Shown piece by piece: positions 15,468 through 24,740 of a stretch of DNA of 64,000 nt (position 1 is its first letter; each line of letters starts with the position of its first letter). Origin of the DNA: Bacillota bacterium (GTDB lineage Bacteria; Bacillota; Clostridia; Acetivibrionales; DTU013); contig JAEYOM010000123.1 of assembly GCA_023411715.1 (NCBI GenBank), positions 1-64,000 of the forward strand, given 5' to 3'. The notes beneath the pieces were generated by a model. That model did not search any database and had not been told where the DNA came from. It saw only the letters and a program-made list of their open reading frames with translations. The translations under genes were made by a program, and so were the position numbers.

Positions 15468-17277
15468 AGAAGCCCTCCTCGCCGTCAGCGTTTATTTTGA
15501 AAGGTATGATGACCACAGCTTTTGTAAATTTACCTGCTTCACTTTCTATATTCAGACCGTAATTTTCACCGTAAAAAAGCTTTATTCTTCTGTTTACGTT
15601 TTCAATACCGATACTTTTGCTTCTTTTATCGCTCAGGCTCTTGAAGTAGGTGTCATTATCCATTGAGAGCCTTTCGTTCAATTGCTCGAGATCCTCCCGT
15701 TCCATGCCCGCACCGTTGTCTATGACCTCTATGGAGACAAAGTCATCAAACTTTTCCGCATTCAGCGTAATGATACCTTTTCCTCTTATCCGTTCGATGC
15801 CGTGATATACTGCATTTTCTATAAGCGGCTGGATAAGAAGGCGAGGTATTTTGATACTGTTCACTTCAGGCTGTATATTTTTAACTAATTCGATTCTGTC
15901 CCCGAATCTCCTTTTTTGCAATGAAATATATTTATCAGCGTATGTAAATTCCTCTTTTATCGTTATGAGCCTGTCGTCTCTGCCGATACTGCCCTCCATC
16001 AGATCGGACAGGTCGGAGACCGTGTCGCTTATTTCAGGTACGTTATTGAGCTGCGCCAGCCAGTTGATCGCCTCGAGCGTATTGAACAGGAAATGGGGAT
16101 TGATCTGGGACTGCAGCGCCTTCAGCTCCGCTTCCTTTCTGGTGAGCTGCTCCCTGTACACCCAGTTTACAAGATGGTCTATTTCGCTGGACATTTCGTT
16201 GAAAGCCTTATTGAGGAAGCCCAGTTCGTCCCCCCTGTCGTCCTTGATCTGGACGTTGCCCTCGCCGGCCTGCACCTTTTTCATTCCCTTTACCAGCCGG
16301 TTGATAGGCTTGACTATATCAAACGCGATAAATATCGTCAATACGGTAAGTACCAGTATTACTATGGCGCAAAGCATGACAATGTTTCGCCTGAGCGTAT
16401 TGGCGTCCTTGTAAAGCTCATCCAGCGTTACGTAGGCAACGACCTTCCAGCCCGTATTTTTCAGCGTTATATAGGATACGGACAGGCCTGATTTCTGATC
16501 GATCAGTCCGCCGGATTCACCGTTTATCTTGTCGGAGAGTATGCCGGAATAGACCGAGAGATCGTCATTGATCCTGCTGGCTATGAGATCCATGTCCGGG
16601 GACAGGATCATTATGTTCTGAAGATTGCCTGTAAGCCCCTGGTAAACTTCGTCGAGCAGTTCAGTCTTTATCTTTAGCACAAGAAGGCCCAATTCTCCGA
16701 AATGATCCCTGTCGTTTATCTGTCTGACAAGATATATGGCCTTGGCCTTTTTATCCTCGGAAACGACATATATGTACGGCTTACCTTTCATCTGTCTCGC
16801 CTTCGCGAGCATTTTGCTGTAAGGAATATCCGCGCTTGAGCCGGCTTCCTTCGTGTTATCGTCTTGGTAGTACTCCTTGCCGTCATTTGAAAAAATGCAT
16901 ATCGAACGTATTTCCGACCTTGATATGACCACCATTTTCAGATAACTGTTTATCGTATTCTCATATTCGTATTGCTGTATAGGATCATCGGAGTCCGTAC
17001 TGCTTTTGAGAGCCGTGTATATTTTGTCCTCGTAAAGCAGGTCCTGCGATATGTTAGTAAGGTTGTGAGTGTAGTCGTCCAGCCTGAGCTGTATCATATT
17101 CAGGATGTCCCGCGAATAATTGGCAGAGTTATCATTGATAATGCTTTCGGAATTCTTATAGCTCAAATACCCTATCAAAACCAGCGGTATAAGTATCTGG
17201 ACAAGAAGCGTGGATATCAGCTTGTTCCTTATGGAAAGATTCTTATAAAATTTTAGAAATACTGAGGGAGATTTCAT
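15442..17277 (-). CDS. YesM-type sensor histidine kinase
   Basis: This 611-residue kinase has TM1 (about 20-40), an extracellular Cache-like sensor (about 40-290), TM2 (about 295-318), a HAMP domain and a cytoplasmic kinase. The phosphoacceptor region is ALQSQINPHFLFNTLEAINW (LytS/YesM His_kinase type) and the ATPase N box is LIENAVYHGIERI, with the G box DNGAGM. It pairs with the overlapping YesN regulator. Upstream by 57 bp is a sugar-binding lipoprotein gene, so the sensor may read a bound ligand presented by that protein. Confidence 0.93.
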   Translation of the reverse strand: MKSPSVFLKFYKNLSIRNKLISTLLVQILIPLVLIGYLSYKNSESIINDNSANYSRDILNMIQLRLDDYTHNLTNISQDLLYEDKIYTALKSSTDSDDPIQQYEYENTINSYLKMVVISRSEIRSICIFSNDGKEYYQDDNTKEAGSSADIPYSKMLAKARQMKGKPYIYVVSEDKKAKAIYLVRQINDRDHFGELGLLVLKIKTELLDEVYQGLTGNLQNIMILSPDMDLIASRINDDLSVYSGILSDKINGESGGLIDQKSGLSVSYITLKNTGWKVVAYVTLDELYKDANTLRRNIVMLCAIVILVLTVLTIFIAFDIVKPINRLVKGMKKVQAGEGNVQIKDDRGDELGFLNKAFNEMSSEIDHLVNWVYREQLTRKEAELKALQSQINPHFLFNTLEAINWLAQLNNVPEISDTVSDLSDLMEGSIGRDDRLITIKEEFTYADKYISLQKRRFGDRIELVKNIQPEVNSIKIPRLLIQPLIENAVYHGIERIRGKGIITLNAEKFDDFVSIEVIDNGAGMEREDLEQLNERLSMDNDTYFKSLSDKRSKSIGIENVNRRIKLFYGENYGLNIESEAGKFTKAVVIIPFKINADGEEGFYVQSSDNR

Positions 17278-17334
17278 CAGATTAACCCCCGTAAACCATT
17301 ATCAGTATCTTCAGTCCGGAATGATTCAAACGGA

Positions 17335-18651
17335 TCAGTCCGGAATTATACCCTTGCTTATTGCATTGGACCACATATCTCTAGCAGTGATCTTCCCCGA
17401 AAGGAAATACGGGAACTGCTTTGCGATATCCTCCTCCCAGGAAGCCCTGTCGACAAAGTGATCCAACGGTCCGACAAGGTACGGTGCACGCTCAACCATC
17501 CGGTTTCCCTTAATGGCAAGCTCCCTGTATTTAATATTAAAGCTGTCGATATCGACATTGCTGATCATGCCTGTTTCGGAAGCAAATATTGCGGCAGTTT
17601 CGGGTGAAGTCAGGTATTTAAGGAGCCTCAGGGAAGCGTCCAGTTTGGTTTTGTCGTCACCGGACACAGTGCTCATGTGGAAGGTCCCCCCCCCAAGTCC
17701 ATAGACCATTGAGCCCTTGCGGCTTACATAGCCCTCCGGGTACGGGAATGGTATAATATCGACACTCGTATCGTTCGGATCAAACTCGCCTATGAACCAG
17801 GAGCCCTGCACTATCATAGCCGCCTTTTTCTCTTTAAAAAGCACATTTCTCTGGTTATTCGTCATTGTGAAGCAGTCATTCGGAAATGCGTGCATGTCGT
17901 ACAGTTCTTTGATCAACTGCAATGCAGCTATATGGCATGATTTTATGGCTCCGTTTTCGAACGGCTTTTCCGTTCCATCCTTCCCGCCCACAACAGCGAT
18001 CAGGGTCTGATACAGATAAGTGCCCTCCGCATACGTATTGAATGCGATCGGAGTTATTCTGTTATTATTGAATATCTGTACCGCAGACTTGAGTTCATCA
18101 AAGTTCTCGGGAATAGGTACATTGTACCTGGTAAAAAGGTCCCTGTTGATGAACATGCATTCAAATATGACTTCGAACGGAAGTCCATAGATCCGTCCGT
18201 CCTGTGTAGTATAACCCCACATGTCCGAGTTGAAGCTCCTCTTCCATTCGGGATCTTTTGACAGCTGGCTCGTAAGGTCGTAAACCTTGCCCGCCTTTAT
18301 GAGCATGTTGATATCCGATCCCGGCCAAAGGCCGAATACATCGGGATCATTTCCGGATGCGAAATCCGTTTTGATTTTCGGCAGGAAATCTTCTCCGAAA
18401 AGAGATTCATTAACAATAGTTATATCCGGGTTGTTTTTTTCAAATTGGTTCAGGACAGTTTTAAGCGTTTCCGCTTTACTGTCGACTCCACCCCAGCTGC
18501 TGATAAACCGCAGTGTAGTTTTTGCGGATTCACCCGCCCGTGTTTTATAGGAAGGCTTCTGCGTTTTATCGGGCGCCTGTGTACAGGCGCCCGTCAGGAA
18601 CACTATTGCCGTTGAGAGAAGGATAGCCAGGAAGATCCCGTTTCTCCGCAC
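17335..18651 (-). CDS. Sugar ABC-transporter-type solute-binding lipoprotein (orphan)
   Basis: About 438 residues. It begins with a lipoprotein signal (VRRNGIFLAILLSTAIVF, lipobox LTGAC) and has the family 1 extracellular binding-protein fold (LRFISSWGG, NPDITIVNESL, DVFGLWPGSDI, GAWxx-like SWFIGEFD, LLKYLTSPETAAIFASETG). I chose the GTG at 18651 because TAAGGAG lies 9 nt upstream; a longer ATG start at 18699 would overlap clpE by 35 bp. No permease or ATPase is in the window, so it is an orphan. It stands 13 bp behind clpE and ahead of yesMN, suggesting a signal-presenting role. Confidence 0.85.
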   Translation of the reverse strand: MRRNGIFLAILLSTAIVFLTGACTQAPDKTQKPSYKTRAGESAKTTLRFISSWGGVDSKAETLKTVLNQFEKNNPDITIVNESLFGEDFLPKIKTDFASGNDPDVFGLWPGSDINMLIKAGKVYDLTSQLSKDPEWKRSFNSDMWGYTTQDGRIYGLPFEVIFECMFINRDLFTRYNVPIPENFDELKSAVQIFNNNRITPIAFNTYAEGTYLYQTLIAVVGGKDGTEKPFENGAIKSCHIAALQLIKELYDMHAFPNDCFTMTNNQRNVLFKEKKAAMIVQGSWFIGEFDPNDTSVDIIPFPYPEGYVSRKGSMVYGLGGGTFHMSTVSGDDKTKLDASLRLLKYLTSPETAAIFASETGMISNVDIDSFNIKYRELAIKGNRMVERAPYLVGPLDHFVDRASWEEDIAKQFPYFLSGKITARDMWSNAISKGIIPD

Positions 18652-18664
18652 CTTATACAACTCC

Positions 18665-20983
18665 TTACATCCTGAATTGTACCGATCCCTCGTAAACATC
18701 CGCCACCAGGCTGCTGCCCGGTTTCACACTGCCCATGAAAAATTTCTCAGTAAGTTCGTCCTCGATATATTTCTGGATAGTTCTTCTAAGTGGTCTTGCA
18801 CCGTATTTGGGATCATATCCCTTATCCAGTACGAAATCCGACAAAGCCTCCGTGAAGCTAAGCGATATACCCTTCTGCAGGGCTTCCGCCCTTACCTCTT
18901 CAAGCATCAGGCCGACTATCTGCTTCAGTTCGTCCCTGCTCAGTTCTGTAAATATGATAATTTCGTCAAGCCTGTTGAGGAATTCCGGACGGAAGGTCTC
19001 CTTCATAACATCCCGGACTCTGCTTTCCAGCGCTTTATAACCGTCGTTGTTGAAGCCTATGCCGTTTGCCTTCAGCGTAGTTCCTGCATTCGAAGTCATA
19101 ACGATGACCGTGTTCTCGAAATTCACGACCCGTCCGTGGCTGTCGGTCAGCCTTCCGTCTTCAAGTATCTGAAGCAGCATGTTGAATACGTCCGGATGCG
19201 CCTTTTCTATCTCATCCATCAGTATGATCGAAAAAGGCTTTCTCCTCACCTTTTCTGTCAGCTGTCCTCCGTCGTCATAACCTACATATCCCGGAGGCGA
19301 ACCAATCAGCTTGGATACGGTATGCTTCTCCATATATTCGGACATATCTAGCCTTATCAGCGAATCCTCGGTTTCGAACAGTTCCACTGCCAGCGCTCTT
19401 ACCAGCTCTGTCTTACCAACGCCGGTAGGTCCGACAAATACGAATGAAGCCGGTTTCTTTTTCTTCCTGAAGCCCGCCCTGTTTCTTCTGATTGCTTTGG
19501 CTATACTGCTGACAGCTTCATTCTGGCCAATGACTCTCTTATGGAGCCTTTCCTCCAGGTTCATCAGTTTGTCCGCCTCGACTTCGGTAAGCCTCTGCAC
19601 AGGTATCTTGGTCCAGCTTTCAATTACATAAGCTATATCGTCTACTGTAAGAACATCTTCCTTATTATGCTCCTCAAACTCTCTTATCTTCTGCAGGAGC
19701 TTGCATTCATGCACTTTCAGGTCCGCAGCCTTCTGGTAGTCTTCAATGGAATCGGCTGAAACAGCGCTTTCCTTCTCTTCCTGCACCTTTTTCATCTCGT
19801 CCTTGAGCGCTTCCAGCTCCACCAGCCCGGTATTCTTCAGGTTTACCCTCGATCCGGCCTCATCGATGACATCGATCGCCTTATCCGGAAGGAACCTGTC
19901 CGATATATATCTTTCCGAAAGTCTGGCCGCAGCCTCTATAACTTCATCGGATATCTTTACCCTATGATATTTTTCGTAATAGTCCCTGACGCCTTTCAGG
20001 ATATCTATAGTCTCCTCTACAGAGGGTTCTTCCACGAGTACCGGCTGGAACCTTCTTTCCAGCGCCGTATCCTTTTCTATATGCTTGCGGTATTCGTTGA
20101 GCGTCGTAGCTCCTATTACCTGTATATCCCCTCTTGAAAGGGCAGGCTTGAGAATATTGGCCGCGTTCATCGCGCCCTCCGCCTCACCGGCGCCCATAAT
20201 ATTATGCAGTTCGTCAATTACGAGGATGACATTGCCCAAAGCCTTTGCCTCCTCTATTATTCCCTTCATGCGGCTTTCAAACTGCCCTCTGAACTGGGTC
20301 CCGGCTACGATCCCCGTCATATCGAGCAGGTAGATCTCCGCATTGAACAGCTTTGCAGGTACCTGGCGCTTCGCTATCCTGACTGCGAGCCCTTCGGCAA
20401 TGGCAGTCTTTCCTACACCCGGTTCACCGATAAGCACCGGATTGTTCTTGGTCCTTCTGTTCAGTATCTGCACGACCCTGTCTATCTCGCGCTGTCTTCC
20501 GATGACCCTGTCTATTTTATCCTCTTTGGCCAGATCGGTCAGATTCGTACCGTACATATCGAGATATTTCTTCTTTTTCAGGCTTTTCTTTTCCTGCGTC
20601 TTGACGCGGGTGCCGTTTTTATTGTCCTTGTCGTCTGAAAGATCCTTGGGTTCGCCGTTTTCACCCGTTTCTTCGTTTTTAGGGAATACGTGGTTCAGAA
20701 AATTGAATATTGGATTGGCCTTATTCCCGTTTGGGGGTTCGATACCCGCAAGCCCGTTGTTTCCATGATCCATATCGATATTGTCAAACAGGCCGCTCAT
20801 CTGTTTATTTATATTATCAATATCCTCATCGGACATACCAGTCTGCTCTATCAACTGGTTGACAGGCTGTATACCCTGCTTTTTCGCGCATGACAAGCAA
20901 AGACCTTCCTGTATCTGCTTTCCGTCAACGATTTTCGTAACAAATACCACTGCATAATTTTCCTTGCAAACTGAACACATCAT
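18665..20983 (-). CDS. clpE: ClpE-type AAA+ unfoldase with zinc finger
   Basis: About 772 residues. An N-terminal zinc finger (MMCSVCKENY, then CLSCAKKQG) replaces the usual Clp N domain, which points to ClpE. A low-complexity linker (residues of about 80-145, rich in D, N, K) leads to AAA-1 (Walker A GEPGVGKTA, Walker B VILVIDELH), a UVR-like middle segment and AAA-2 (Walker A GPTGVGKTE, Walker B IILMDEIEK). The ClpP-docking loop is not obvious in my reading. It is a stress-protein unfoldase working with ClpP. ATG 20983 or GTG 20986 follow AAAGGAG. No clear CtsR operator pair is seen upstream. Confidence 0.9.
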   Translation of the reverse strand: MMCSVCKENYAVVFVTKIVDGKQIQEGLCLSCAKKQGIQPVNQLIEQTGMSDEDIDNINKQMSGLFDNIDMDHGNNGLAGIEPPNGNKANPIFNFLNHVFPKNEETGENGEPKDLSDDKDNKNGTRVKTQEKKSLKKKKYLDMYGTNLTDLAKEDKIDRVIGRQREIDRVVQILNRRTKNNPVLIGEPGVGKTAIAEGLAVRIAKRQVPAKLFNAEIYLLDMTGIVAGTQFRGQFESRMKGIIEEAKALGNVILVIDELHNIMGAGEAEGAMNAANILKPALSRGDIQVIGATTLNEYRKHIEKDTALERRFQPVLVEEPSVEETIDILKGVRDYYEKYHRVKISDEVIEAAARLSERYISDRFLPDKAIDVIDEAGSRVNLKNTGLVELEALKDEMKKVQEEKESAVSADSIEDYQKAADLKVHECKLLQKIREFEEHNKEDVLTVDDIAYVIESWTKIPVQRLTEVEADKLMNLEERLHKRVIGQNEAVSSIAKAIRRNRAGFRKKKKPASFVFVGPTGVGKTELVRALAVELFETEDSLIRLDMSEYMEKHTVSKLIGSPPGYVGYDDGGQLTEKVRRKPFSIILMDEIEKAHPDVFNMLLQILEDGRLTDSHGRVVNFENTVIVMTSNAGTTLKANGIGFNNDGYKALESRVRDVMKETFRPEFLNRLDEIIIFTELSRDELKQIVGLMLEEVRAEALQKGISLSFTEALSDFVLDKGYDPKYGARPLRRTIQKYIEDELTEKFFMGSVKPGSSLVADVYEGSVQFRM

Positions 20984-21278
20984 CACAGTAATCAACTCCT
21001 TTCGCTCCTGCTGCTGTCTGTGCACGGTCAAACCATAAGAGGCCTGACACCTCATATATCAATCTATTATACGCTACATCCTTATCTTATGACTGCTGCA
21101 CCCTGCTGATTAGATAAGTATAACACAATCCGGCAGCCAAGGTCTACTTGAAAGATGAACCTTTTTGTCTCTATCGCAAAGTAAATTTTGTAACCGATTG
21201 AGACGCTGTGGAATATATTTATACTAGCGAATAACAAATAACAAACTATTATGTTAATTACATGAGGAGGTGTTTGGA

Positions 21279-21401
21279 ATGGCAGACAGAGGAGGTTTCC
21301 TCGGCGGCTTTTGCGGCGATAATTGCGCCATTTTGTTCTTTATACTCGTATTTCTGATTTTGTTCGTGTGCCCGGTTGGCATATTTGCGGATCCCAAGTA
21401 A
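21279..21401 (+). CDS. YjcZ-like small hydrophobic (sporulation) peptide
   Basis: A 40-codon gene too short for usual gene calling: MADRGGFLGGFCGDN followed by a single hydrophobic segment CAILFFILVFLILFVC and a short tail ending ADPK. The layout, a glycine/phenylalanine-rich front and one transmembrane helix, is that of YjcZ-type spore membrane peptides. AGGAGG lies about 8 nt before the ATG, and a hairpin terminator follows 36 bp after the stop. The opposite-strand frame at 21258-21587 lacks such signals. The role in the spore is assumed from the family. Confidence 0.75.
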   Translation: MADRGGFLGGFCGDNCAILFFILVFLILFVCPVGIFADPK

Positions 21402-21436
21402 ACGGAGGACATACACAGAACAAGTCAGTGATCCAA

Positions 21437-21474
21437 GTGAGCCAGGGATGCGTCCTTGACTCACTCGATTTTTT
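21437..21474 (+). terminator. Terminator of the YjcZ-like gene
   Basis: Arms GTGAGCCAGGGA/TCCTTGACTCAC with two mismatches close over a TGCG loop and are followed by TCGATTTTTT. It supports the short gene upstream being real and expressed on the plus strand. Confidence 0.75.
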
Positions 21475-21488
21475 GGAGATTGAGTTAA

Positions 21489-21536
21489 GGGACTGCTCTG
21501 CAACTCATCTGAAAAAACGAATTGTGGAACAGTCCC
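21489..21536. repeat. GGGAC-ended intergenic hairpin
   Basis: GGGACTG (21489-21495) and CAGTCCC (21530-21536) can pair across 34 nt. The type, a hairpin with GGGAC/GTCCC ends, recurs at 24638-24680 and 39201-39248, and in looser form near 33100. It may also end uvrA transcription on the minus strand. Confidence 0.45.
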
Positions 21537-21583
21537 CTTACTTACTGTCTCCTGCTTCCTTTGATTCTTAAAGTTTACATATT

Positions 21584-24505
21584 TCAAGCCTGTTTCCTTT
21601 TAAGTTCATGTTCGGATCCGCTATCGGGCTCCTGTACGGACTTTTTATTAAGCCGCTGTCCGGACTTTTTTTCAGGTTTGTTTTTCAATATTTTTTTAAG
21701 GAACTGCCCCGTATAGGATTCCGGTACGGTAGCCACCTCTTCCGGCGTACCGCTTGCGACTACCGTCCCTCCCTTGCCTCCGCCTTCCGGGCCCAGGTCG
21801 ATCACGTAGTCTGCCGTTTTTATCACGTCGAGATTGTGCTCGATAACCACAACCGAATTACCGGCGTCAACAAGGCGGTGCAGTATATCTACAAGCCTGT
21901 GAACATCCGCTATATGGAGTCCCGTCGTCGGCTCGTCCAATATATAAAGCGTCCTTCCGGTAGCCCTCTTTGACAGCTCGGTAGCAAGCTTGATACGTTG
22001 TGCTTCGCCGCCGGACAGTGTTGTCGACGGCTGTCCGACCTTGATATATCCCAGGCCTACGTCATATAAGGTTTCAATCTTTCTCTGTATGCGTGGGATG
22101 TTCCTGAAAAATTCAAGAGCATCTTCTACAGTCATGTCGAGCACTTCCGAGATATTCTTCCCCTTGTATTTCACATCGAGCGTTTCGCGGTTATAGCGCT
22201 TTCCCTTGCATACTTCGCATGGTACGTATACATCAGGCAAAAAATGCATCTCTATTTTTATTATACCATCGCCGCCGCACGCCTCACAGCGCCCGCCCTT
22301 GACATTGAAGCTGAACCTTCCGGATTTGAAGCCCCTCATTTTTGCTTCCGTCGTTTCGGCAAACACCTCGCGGATCAGGTCGAACACTCCCGTATAGGTT
22401 GCAGGGTTGGAGCGCGGTGTCCTGCCGATCGGTGATTGGTCGATATCGATCACCTTGTCGAGGTGTTCTATCCCCAGGATGGCATCATGTTCCCCTGCTC
22501 TTGTCCTGGCACCGTTCAGCTCCGATGCCAGCTTCTTGTACAGTATCTCGTTTATGAGCGAGCTCTTGCCTGAACCCGAAACGCCTGTAACAGCTGTAAA
22601 AACACCAAGTGGTATGTTAACATTTATATTTTTAAGATTGTTTTCACGCGCGCCTGCGATCTTTATCCACTTACCGTTCGGCTTGCGCCTTTTTTCAGGT
22701 ATCTCTATCCGCTTTTTACCGCTCAGATACAGACCTGTCTGTGAATTCTCATTGTTCTTGATATCGTCTATCGTTCCCTCAGCCACCACATATCCGCCGT
22801 GGATGCCCGGACCGGGTCCCATATCTATGATATGGTCGGCTGCGTACATGGTATCCTCGTCATGCTCTACAACGATCAGCGTATTTCCCAGATCCCTGAG
22901 CCTTGCGAGCGTCTTCAGCAGCCTGTCGTTATCGCGCTGGTGAAGCCCTATGCTTGGTTCGTCCAGTATATAAAGAACGCCCATGAGCCCCGAACCGATC
23001 TGGGTCGCGAGCCTGATACGCTGCGCTTCTCCTCCCGAAAGCGTACCGGAAGACCTTGACAATGTAAGATAATCCAGACCAACATCTACAAGAAACCCTA
23101 CCCTTGCATTGATCTCTTTCAATATCTGGTGAGATATAATGGTATCTCTTTCGGAAAGTTTGAGGCCTGCAAAGAAATCCTTTATATCATTTATGGGAAG
23201 GCAGGTGAGCTCATTTATGTTTTTCTCTCCCACAGTTACAGCAAGAGTCTCCTTCTTAAGCCTCGCTCCGTGGCAGTCGGGACACGGATTGCTGCTCATG
23301 AATTCCTCATAATACTGCTTCATGCCGTCAGACTGCGTTTCCTTGTAGCGGCGTTCCATACTGTTGATAACGCCTTCAAAAGCTGCTGTGAACGTACCGC
23401 TGCCGTATTCCTTTTCATATGCTATCTTGATCTTTTCGCCTTTTGTTCCATATAAAATAATATCGATTATATTCTCAGGCAATTTGTTGACAGGAGTCGA
23501 TATCTTGAAGCCGTAATACTTTGCAAGCGCATTTAGGTACATCCTGGAGTAGCTGTCGCCATTCTCGAAATTCCAGCCTCCGACCTTGATGGCGCCTTCC
23601 TCAAGGGATTTACTACGGTCAGGTATGATAAGGTCCGGATCCATTTTCATGAGAGTTCCGAGGCCGCTGCAGGTCGGGCATGCTCCGTAAGGGTTGTTGA
23701 AGGAAAACATTCTGGGCGTAAGCTCTTCTATGCTTATCCCGCAGTCGCTGCATGCAAAATTCTGGCTAAACAGCAATTCCTGTCCGTCTATCACATCAAC
23801 TATCAGTATCCCGCCGCTCAGATGCAGCGAGGTTTCTACGGAGTCGGCCAGGCGCTTCATTATCTCAGGTTTCACTACCAGCCTGTCCACGACTATTTCA
23901 AGAGTATGCTTCCTGTTTTTATCCATATTGATTTCTTCATTGATATCGCGTACTTCGCCGTCGACTCGGATCCTGACATAACCGTTTTTTCTGGCGTCTT
24001 CTATCAGCTTGTGATATTCGCCCTTCCTGCCTCTGACTACCGGAGCAAGCAGCTGAATTTTTGTACCCTCGTCGAGCGCCATTATGGAATCGACCATCTG
24101 GTCCACAGTCTGCTGCGATATCTCCTTGCCGCAGACTGGGCAGTGCGGTATGCCAACGCGGGCGTAAAGCAGCCTCAGGTAATCATAAATTTCAGTTACG
24201 GTCCCGACTGTAGATCTGGGATTCCTGCTGGTAGTTTTCTGATCTATCGATATTGCAGGCGATAACCCGCTTATATAGTCAACTTCGGGCTTTTCCATCT
24301 GTCCGAGGAATTGTCTGGCATATGCGGAAAGCGACTCGACATAACGACGCTGACCTTCCGCGTAGATAGTGTCAAATGCCAGCGAAGATTTGCCCGAGCC
24401 GCTCAGCCCTGTGATCACGACAAATTTGTCCCTTGGTATCTCAATGTCGATATTTTTGAGATTGTGCTCTCTTGCTCCCTTTATGGAGATACTGTTCCTG
24501 TTCAT
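21584..24505 (-). CDS. uvrA: UvrABC excision nuclease subunit A
   Basis: The 973-residue damage-recognition ATPase of nucleotide excision repair. Two ABC modules are complete: Walker A GLSGSGKSSLAFDT and GVSGSGKSSL, signatures LSGGEAQRIRLA and LSGGEAQRIKLA, with three zinc sites (CPVCG...; CSDCG...CPTCSG; CEACGG...CEVCKGKR). The extra C-terminal tail (about residues 945-973, basic and Q/E-rich) is not conserved. The ATG at 24505 lies at the end of a long structured leader; the promoter overlaps a LexA box. It is transcribed away from the aminotransferase gene's end. Confidence 0.98.
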   Translation of the reverse strand: MNRNSISIKGAREHNLKNIDIEIPRDKFVVITGLSGSGKSSLAFDTIYAEGQRRYVESLSAYARQFLGQMEKPEVDYISGLSPAISIDQKTTSRNPRSTVGTVTEIYDYLRLLYARVGIPHCPVCGKEISQQTVDQMVDSIMALDEGTKIQLLAPVVRGRKGEYHKLIEDARKNGYVRIRVDGEVRDINEEINMDKNRKHTLEIVVDRLVVKPEIMKRLADSVETSLHLSGGILIVDVIDGQELLFSQNFACSDCGISIEELTPRMFSFNNPYGACPTCSGLGTLMKMDPDLIIPDRSKSLEEGAIKVGGWNFENGDSYSRMYLNALAKYYGFKISTPVNKLPENIIDIILYGTKGEKIKIAYEKEYGSGTFTAAFEGVINSMERRYKETQSDGMKQYYEEFMSSNPCPDCHGARLKKETLAVTVGEKNINELTCLPINDIKDFFAGLKLSERDTIISHQILKEINARVGFLVDVGLDYLTLSRSSGTLSGGEAQRIRLATQIGSGLMGVLYILDEPSIGLHQRDNDRLLKTLARLRDLGNTLIVVEHDEDTMYAADHIIDMGPGPGIHGGYVVAEGTIDDIKNNENSQTGLYLSGKKRIEIPEKRRKPNGKWIKIAGARENNLKNINVNIPLGVFTAVTGVSGSGKSSLINEILYKKLASELNGARTRAGEHDAILGIEHLDKVIDIDQSPIGRTPRSNPATYTGVFDLIREVFAETTEAKMRGFKSGRFSFNVKGGRCEACGGDGIIKIEMHFLPDVYVPCEVCKGKRYNRETLDVKYKGKNISEVLDMTVEDALEFFRNIPRIQRKIETLYDVGLGYIKVGQPSTTLSGGEAQRIKLATELSKRATGRTLYILDEPTTGLHIADVHRLVDILHRLVDAGNSVVVIEHNLDVIKTADYVIDLGPEGGGKGGTVVASGTPEEVATVPESYTGQFLKKILKNKPEKKSGQRLNKKSVQEPDSGSEHELKRKQA

Positions 24506-24549
24506 TTGTTAACACCTGTCCCCTGTATATACTGCCTGATGCCAAGCAC

Positions 24550-24680
24550 AGCTTTAGCGTCAAAAAAGGTACACCTGGACGCGGACGGGATTGCTTCTGA
24601 CCGGGTAAGGTGTGTCCCATTTAGCTTTAGCACCAAAAAGGGACATATCTTGGCACAGACCTTTGCAAGATGTGTCCCTT
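24550..24680 (-). repeat. Two terminator-like modules in the uvrA leader
   Basis: Within the 5' leader on the minus strand there are two successive units. The first is a hairpin with 15-bp arms (24638-24652 and 24666-24680, AAGGGACAT...ATGTGTCCCTT, two mismatches) followed by TTTTTGG. The second is a weaker hairpin (24568-24576 with 24608-24617, ACACCT/AGGTGT core) followed by TTTTTTG. Both are followed by the same 20-base block (24550-24569 and 24623-24642). Terminator-like structures in a leader suggest attenuation or a mobile repeat. Confidence 0.7.
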
Positions 24681-24685
24681 CACAT

Positions 24686-24725
24686 ATTATACACAACGGC
24701 ATATCAAAATGCAAACACTTGTTCG
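24686..24725 (-). promoter_or_regulatory. uvrA: uvrA promoter with LexA (SOS) box
   Basis: On the minus strand, -35 TTGCAT (24709-24714), 17 bp, -10 TATAAT (24686-24691). The 14-mer CGAACAAGTGTTTG (24712-24725, minus strand) matches the Gram-positive LexA box CGAAC-RNRY-GTTYG at every position and overlaps the -35. Confidence 0.9.
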
Positions 24726-24740
24726 ATATTTTTTTCAAAT

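Noticed and set aside
20990..21060. CtsR operator upstream of clpE
   Set aside because: A single GGTCAAA heptamer (about 21017-21023) is present but the second heptamer of the direct repeat is missing.
21258..21587. 109-codon minus-strand frame over the YjcZ-like gene
   Set aside because: It has no ribosome site, spans the terminator and repeats, and its composition is not protein-like.
24502..24738. 78-codon minus-strand frame in the uvrA leader
   Set aside because: It covers both hairpins, the promoter and LexA box; no ribosome site and no conserved sequence.
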